A stretch of DNA of 64,000 bases. It comes from Pictodentalium vernedei. Its lineage: Eukaryota > Mollusca > Scaphopoda > Dentaliida > Dentaliidae. Below are positions 59,447 through 64,000 of the stretch, one piece after another. The notes under the pieces were generated by a model. That model made no database searches and was not told where the DNA came from. It saw only the letters and a program-made list of their open reading frames with translations. The position numbers were made by a program, and so were the translations under genes. Each line of letters opens with the position of its first letter. The first letter of the stretch is position 1. Location of the stretch: positions 3,778,457-3,842,456 of the forward strand of contig CM062292.1 in the NCBI GenBank assembly GCA_031216915.1. The letters are read 5' to 3'.

Positions 59447-59683
59447 TTAACCCTTTACCCAACGTAACAGCGCTATTCTCAAAAATCGCCAATTAATTTT
59501 CAAAATATTTTCATTTTTTGTCTAAAAAACATAGGTTATGACCCCTCGATGGAACGAGCTCGTCGAGCTTGTTCCAACGAGGGGTCATAACCTATGTTTT
59601 TGAGACAAAAAATGAAAAAAATTAGTTATTCAAGAATTTTTTTTGCAAGTGTCGTCTGCTTTTCATGTTAGGTAAAGGGTTAA
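59447..59683. mobile_element. TTAA-flanked palindromic MITE (piggyBac-like)
   Basis: TTAACCCTTTACCCAACGTA and ATGTTAGGTAAAGGGTTAA ends; core CATAGGTTATGACCCCTCG with its inverse. Same family as 41198 and 54216, in the opposite orientation. Confidence 0.9.
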
Positions 59684-59862
59684 GCTGAGCTAGAAAAAGT
59701 TTCAAGGTAAATTCCTATTGCTTTCAAGCTTATTTTCTTTGATGAGCTGGAATTGACTTTTTATTGAGCTAGAATACCCCTCTCGCGCCTACTCACATCA
59801 ATGAGTGATAGAAAAAAAACAAAAACATTCTGCGCCAGGATAATCTCTGAGGATGGTGGCTG

Positions 59863-60190
59863 GGACAGTTTTACGGGTGGAGGAAGCCAGAGTACCCGGA
59901 GAGAATCACCGAGCAACGACGAGCAGCTGCCAGCTCCCCAACATCGTAACTCCGCACTGCAGCTCAGACAGGGTTAGATTGGTTGAAGACATGCCACCAT
60001 CGACGTGCAGTACGCCCTAGAACACGGCGTCATCGTGCCCCCATGTGGACAATCGTGGTAAAGTGCCTTGCCCAAGGATACAACGCGGGAGTCCGAATCG
60101 ATCACTCAGACAGTCACCTATCCGAGGATTAACCGGACTCGGCATTGCTTAACTTCGGTGATCTGACAAGAAATGGTTACCGCAAAGAAA
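59863..60190 (-). mobile_element. 5S rRNA-headed SINE, reverse strand
   Basis: Read in reverse, the 5' end (60107-60170 on the window) is 5S rRNA-like: CAGATCACCGAAGTTAAGCA, ATGCCGAGTCCGGTTAATCC and TCGGATAGGTGACTG follow the internal promoter half of 5S rRNA in order. It then joins the same body as the tRNA-headed copies: TATCCTTGGGCAAGGCACTT, a GGGGGCACGATGACG block, CTGCACGTCGATGG, then GCTCGTCGTTGCTCGG and CCACCCGTAAAACTGTCC. 5S-derived SINEs are an established class (SINE3). The tail is truncated. Confidence 0.85.
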
Positions 60191-60547
60191 ACGCACCCAA
60201 GACGATCTTTAAGAGGGTCAATGTCCATCGAACAGTTTTCAACTGATTTTAAAATAATTATTTGCTGATTTATTTTGTTATCAAGTAGAAAACTGGAGTG
60301 TGTATGCTTGGATGCTGGGGGATAAAACCTAAATTGTTGTGCTTTGGTGAACATTCGCTAATATTGATCCAATTTTGGAGCGATTTGTTCGCATTTGAGG
60401 CAGTTGTGATCTCGAAGACTAAGTAGTTTATTTACAGTTGATCATATTAACTCGAATTCCGAATTCTCCCTTCGTATAAAGTGCACCACGTGATGGATAA
60501 AATGAATGGTAAACAAATTAAACAATATATATATATATATTGTAGCT
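60191..60547. other. no feature recognised
   Basis: A spacer ending in a short (TA)n run just before a MITE. Confidence 0.45.
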
Positions 60548-60864
60548 TACAGTTAAAACTAGAAGTCCTGTCACGAATAGTGCGCTTATCTAGGCTTAAT
60601 TGCGCGTTGGGATTGCGCGCAATTGCCATTTCGAATGACATCCAAAGCACGGCAGTTTCTTTTGGTTACTCAAAGCAAACACATGCAATGTTTCTGCCAA
60701 TGGACCTCCGGGTTACCCGGAGTCCATTGGCTGAAACATTGCTTGTGTACAGGCCATATGTACAGAATTTGATAGCTTTACTTGGGCCATAACGCGTATA
60801 TTAACGCGCATATCAACGTGCTATTTGTCCGCATTTCATGACAGGACTTCTAGTTTTAACTGTA
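60548..60864. mobile_element. TA-flanked palindromic MITE, family A
   Basis: Same ends and shared core as 47343-47660, with almost identical interior wording (ACTCAAAGCAAACACATGCA). One G is missing in the right core arm. Forward frames crossing both copies encode nearly the same short peptide only because the MITE is repeated. Confidence 0.93.
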
Positions 60865-60865
60865 T

Positions 60866-60999
60866 CTACGCCAACATGTATGGTATATGGAGATTTAATA
60901 CCTGTATGTAGGTTTTTAAACATCGAGCTGCAGGCGAGGTGATTAAATGAGACATCCAGGTATTAAATCTCCATATACCATACAGGTTGGCGGAGATAA
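60866..60999. mobile_element. ~134-bp palindrome beside a MITE
   Basis: ATCTACGCCAACATGTATGG, TATATGGAGATTTAATACC and inverted partners GGTATTAAATCTCCATATAC, CATACAGGTTGGCGGAGAT. It begins two bases after the family A MITE ends. Non-coding. Confidence 0.75.
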
Positions 61000-61374
61000 C
61001 CTTTTTGTCCCGTTTGAAACACAATACAAAATTAGATGAAACAAATTTGTGGACGCGTTTCGCACGCTCCTCAGTCAGTTGAACCAAAGGCGTGAATTAT
61101 TGTTTTGTTTTTACAAACACAAAAGACAACAGGTAGAGTAATATCTCTTTCCCCTGGAAACGCGTAGACATATCGGCTCTTTTATTATAAGGTTTGCTCT
61201 TATTTCGTTTTTCTCCAGTTGTTTGATTTAATTATTCGACTATTTGATTTAATTATTCGACTATGTAATTTATAACATCAAAATTTGATCGAATGATCGG
61301 AAATCGGATGTTATTTGTGACTACTTTCAGGTTTTGTGGTTCGAGTTTTATATAGATTCGATGCTCCAAGAGCG
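61000..61374. repeat. spacer with a 21-bp tandem duplication
   Basis: TTTGATTTAATTATTCGACT is repeated twice head-to-tail near 61224-61265. Nothing else recognised. Confidence 0.6.
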
Positions 61375-61635
61375 TACAGTACGTGGAGAGTGTATTATCA
61401 CTAAATCACCCGCAGAGTGGATATTCCACCCAAGCAATAATTGCAAATGTGCTGCAAAGCATAACCAGCACAAGCAAAGTTTCAGCCAATGGACCTCCGG
61501 GTTAAACCCGGAGGTCCATTGGCTGAAACATTGCTTGTGTTTTTTGTCGATGTGTACACAATTTAAAAGTTATAGCTTGGGTGACAACCCCACTCCGCGG
61601 GTGATTTAGTTACAATCCACTCTCCACGTACTGTA
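61375..61635. mobile_element. TA-flanked palindromic MITE, family B (best copy)
   Basis: Ends TACAGTACGTGGAGAGTG and CACTCTCCACGTACTGTA are perfect 18-bp inverted repeats with TA flanks. The core is CAATGGACCTCCGGGTT with an inverse separated by a few A residues. Non-coding. Confidence 0.93.
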
Positions 61636-62584
61636 TCTGAGGCATTTGTATTTTGTGTAGCTCTATACTGGAGACCCTATTGGAGCTTTATGTCATGTTT
61701 ATTAGTTGTTTATTAGTTGTTTATTAGTTGGTTTTTTTGTTTCTTTTTTGGATTGAGGTAACGAAACGCTGAGTGCCCCTCCCCCTCCCATTCCCCCACC
61801 GGGGCTCCACCACTAAAATCGGTACCTCCGAGGTGACCCGACCCTCTCTTGGTATGATGCCCAGCCATATTGGATTGTTTTACCACAACTGTTGTTTGGT
61901 GGTTTTGGTTACATTTCTTATTAGAATACGACGTATATCCAAATAGACAAGTGAACAAGTTGAGTGTCAGGATTGCGTTTATTGCTTCCTGTGACATTTG
62001 CTTTGAGTCATACGAGAAATCTAAACATTTCCGGGTATATCTGGGACGGATTGATTGTGCTGCTGATTGAACATTTCCAGAATTACTGGCAAGCGATTCA
62101 CAAATATGGTGGAAAAGTTGAACATCATAACGTTCAAAAGACTGGTGGTGAAAATTCATCAATAATTTTAATCGTCAGAGATGACATATATATACTGGGT
62201 GATGACCACGTACGGATCCTGTACCATAAGCCCTGGCAACAAGCAGATTGGCTTACACCTTCGCGATTCCTCAGCCAAAACTAACTGAGAATGTGTGACA
62301 AATACTCCACTGCGTCAGATCCGGTAACTGGGGTTCGCAAACGCAACGAATGTACTCTATTTTAATGCATCTGGAGTTACCTCCCTTCTGCTAACTCCAG
62401 AACACCATTCCCAGATGTCGTTTTACCTCTTAAACCCTGGTGGCATCTCCCAGGTCGAATCAATAAAATCAAATTGAAAGAGTCCATATTCGTTACTTGG
62501 GGGTAGACCAGTTAATATTTAAAAGGGCGCATTAAAACTGTTGACCAGTCAACCCCACAGATTCATTGTGTAGCCATCATTCTT
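61636..62584. other. unassigned stretch, includes a triple 11-bp repeat
   Basis: GTTTATTAGTT is tandemly repeated near 61698-61731. A reverse 149-aa frame (61713-62162) and a forward 106-aa frame (61964-62284) overlap and show no recognised domain, so neither is called. Confidence 0.4.
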
Positions 62585-62902
62585 TACAGTTAAAACTAGA
62601 AGTCCTGTCACGAACTGTGCGCTTATCTAGGCTTAATTGCTCGTAGGAATTGCGCGCAATTGCCATATCGAATGGCATCAAAAGCATGGCAGGTTCTCCT
62701 GGTTACTCAGAGCAAACACATGCAATGTTTCTGCCAATGGACCTCCGGGTTACCCGGAGGTCCATTGGCTGAAACATTGCTTGTGCACAGGCCACATGTA
62801 CAGAATTTGATAGCCTTACTATAGCCATAACGCATAGATTAACGCGCAGATCGACGTGCTATTTGTGTGCATTTCATGACAGGACTTTTAGTTTTAACTG
62901 TA
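62585..62902. mobile_element. TA-flanked palindromic MITE, family A
   Basis: TACAGTTAAAACTAGAAGTC and its inverse, TA flanks, and the shared CAATGGACCTCCGGGTTACC core. Opposite interior orientation to the 14064 and 39975 copies. Confidence 0.93.
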
Positions 62903-63659
62903 CGAAGTTATGACGCATCATGTTAAAGTAAGTCCAACTATAGGAAAAAAAAAACACTGGGAGACACTAACCAAAATTCTGGCAATTGTACAGGCTTTCC
63001 TCATTCTCGTAAGAGACTTGTCAATGAAGAACAAGGGCATGATTGCATTTATCACACACCTATTTATGTAAAAAATAGGATTCCCACTGTTCTGCCTATA
63101 CGATAAAAATAAAGCTGTATCGCACATGTGGTGATACAAAACACGTTCGATTTCGTCTCCAACGTAAACTTGAAGACACCCGTCTAAATAAATCACGTCA
63201 TCGTTGAACGAATGCACCGGAGTCGAGGCCGGTTGGAAATTCCAAGTTCCTCATTTAGATGTTTTACCCGGATATTTAATCAATCAGATTCGAGTTAAAA
63301 ATCCACAAAATAAAAATAACATTATGACTGAATGTTCCTTGATAAATACTTTCCACAACTGGTCATATAAGATGGAGTGTGCTAAACTTATTAGTTATTT
63401 AAAAAGTTTTTGTTGTGTTATTCCCTGCAATTTAGTCAATATTTGAAGTTCGATCATCGTGACCATGACACTGATCGGCGTCAATTGATTTCGACCAATT
63501 GAATGCCGTAAAAATTAAAAAAGCAAAATAGGATTGGTACCCCACCAACTAACAGTGATGTTTTGTTGGCAACGAAGGAAACGCAGCAATTGTCCAGTTA
63601 AAATTGTTTTTAGTTCAATTTTCGTGTAGACTGGTTGTTACGTGGGAGGTTTGTGATAA
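62903..63659. other. no gene recognised
   Basis: Short frames on both strands (for example the reverse 99-aa frame 62918-63217) have no recognisable motif. Confidence 0.45.
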
Positions 63660-63883
63660 ATACAGAACCGTACATACGTTTGAATGGGTTAAGAATTGTC
63701 ACACTCGATTGCTTTGGCCCAGGATGACACTCGAGCCCCTCGTGCGACAATTCATATTCCATTCAAACGTATGTGCGGTTGTGTATATGTTTATTATAGT
63801 ATGTATATCGTCCCCTGAGTTCCAATGTGTTCTGTGTGCCTACTGGCACATAGAACACATTGGAACTCGGGGGACGATATATT
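63660..63883. mobile_element. paired hairpins related to 16361-16663, opposite order
   Basis: First a palindrome TACAGAACCGTACATACG against CGTATGTGCGGTTGTGTA, with GATGACACTCGAG in its middle. Then a hairpin TATCGTCCCCTGAGTTCCAA against TTGGAACTCGGGGGACGATA at 63804-63883. The element at 16158-16663 carries both in the reverse arrangement. Overlapped by a spurious 123-aa frame. Confidence 0.7.
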
Positions 63884-64000
63884 CTAAAGAGACGTATGAG
63901 ACTGTAAATGGATGGAATTGGTTGAGTGGTCAAATAAGTAGAGAAGACATCAACATTTCAAAAAAGACGGAATAACGGTTGTTATTGATTTAGCAACAGC

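Noticed and set aside
60107..60170. Functional 5S rRNA gene
   Set aside because: Only the part from about the middle of 5S onward is recognisable, and it is fused to a SINE body.
61713..62284. Overlapping 149-aa (-) and 106-aa (+) frames as host exons
   Set aside because: No domain, splice or codon-use evidence was visible. A protein search would be needed, and a hit on either strand would reverse this.

Overview
This window is eukaryotic, almost certainly from a marine invertebrate animal. It contains animal-type LINEs, a Penelope-like retroelement, tRNA- and 5S-headed SINEs and many palindromic MITEs, and it has no prokaryotic gene organisation. I cannot name the species. I found no convincing host protein-coding gene, rRNA, functional tRNA or CRISPR array. 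Nearly all short open reading frames lie inside repeats. The window reads as a repeat-dense intergenic or heterochromatin-like stretch.

Layout. 1-6.4 kb: SINE copies, several palindromic TA-flanked MITEs, a 100-bp hairpin, and an unusual degenerate repeat with 11-bp spacing (5154-5815). 6.4-12.4 kb: a 47-bp minisatellite split in two by a 5'-truncated Penelope-like element (reverse transcriptase plus GIY-YIG nuclease, with a changed catalytic residue and a frameshift). 12.4-24.6 kb: MITEs and SINEs around two more arrays, of 56-bp and 73-bp units. 24.6-34.0 kb: a 9.4-kb array of 38-bp units with long-period duplications. 34-39 kb: mostly featureless, with a 65-70-bp array, a SINE and a hairpin. 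39-44 kb: a dead forward-strand LINE carrying several nested insertions. 44-48.4 kb: microsatellites and an old ~430-bp satellite. 48.4-51.6 kb: a reverse-strand LINE with three reading-frame lesions, inserted next to or within a ~165-bp satellite. 52.7-54.6 kb: more of the ~430-bp satellite, with hairpins. 55-64 kb: dense MITEs, SINEs and nested palindromes.

Several features recur. (1) At least five palindromic families occur in two or more copies. Three have TA flanks and CAGT ends (Tc1/mariner-like), and one has TTAA flanks and CCCTTT ends (piggyBac-like). Two CAGT families with different ends share one central palindrome. (2) One SINE body appears behind a tRNA-like head and, in another copy, behind a 5S rRNA-like head. 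(3) Tandem arrays with unit lengths of 38, 47, 56, ~67, 73, ~165 and ~430 bp lie within 50 kb. All family assignments come from reading the sequence; no database was searched.
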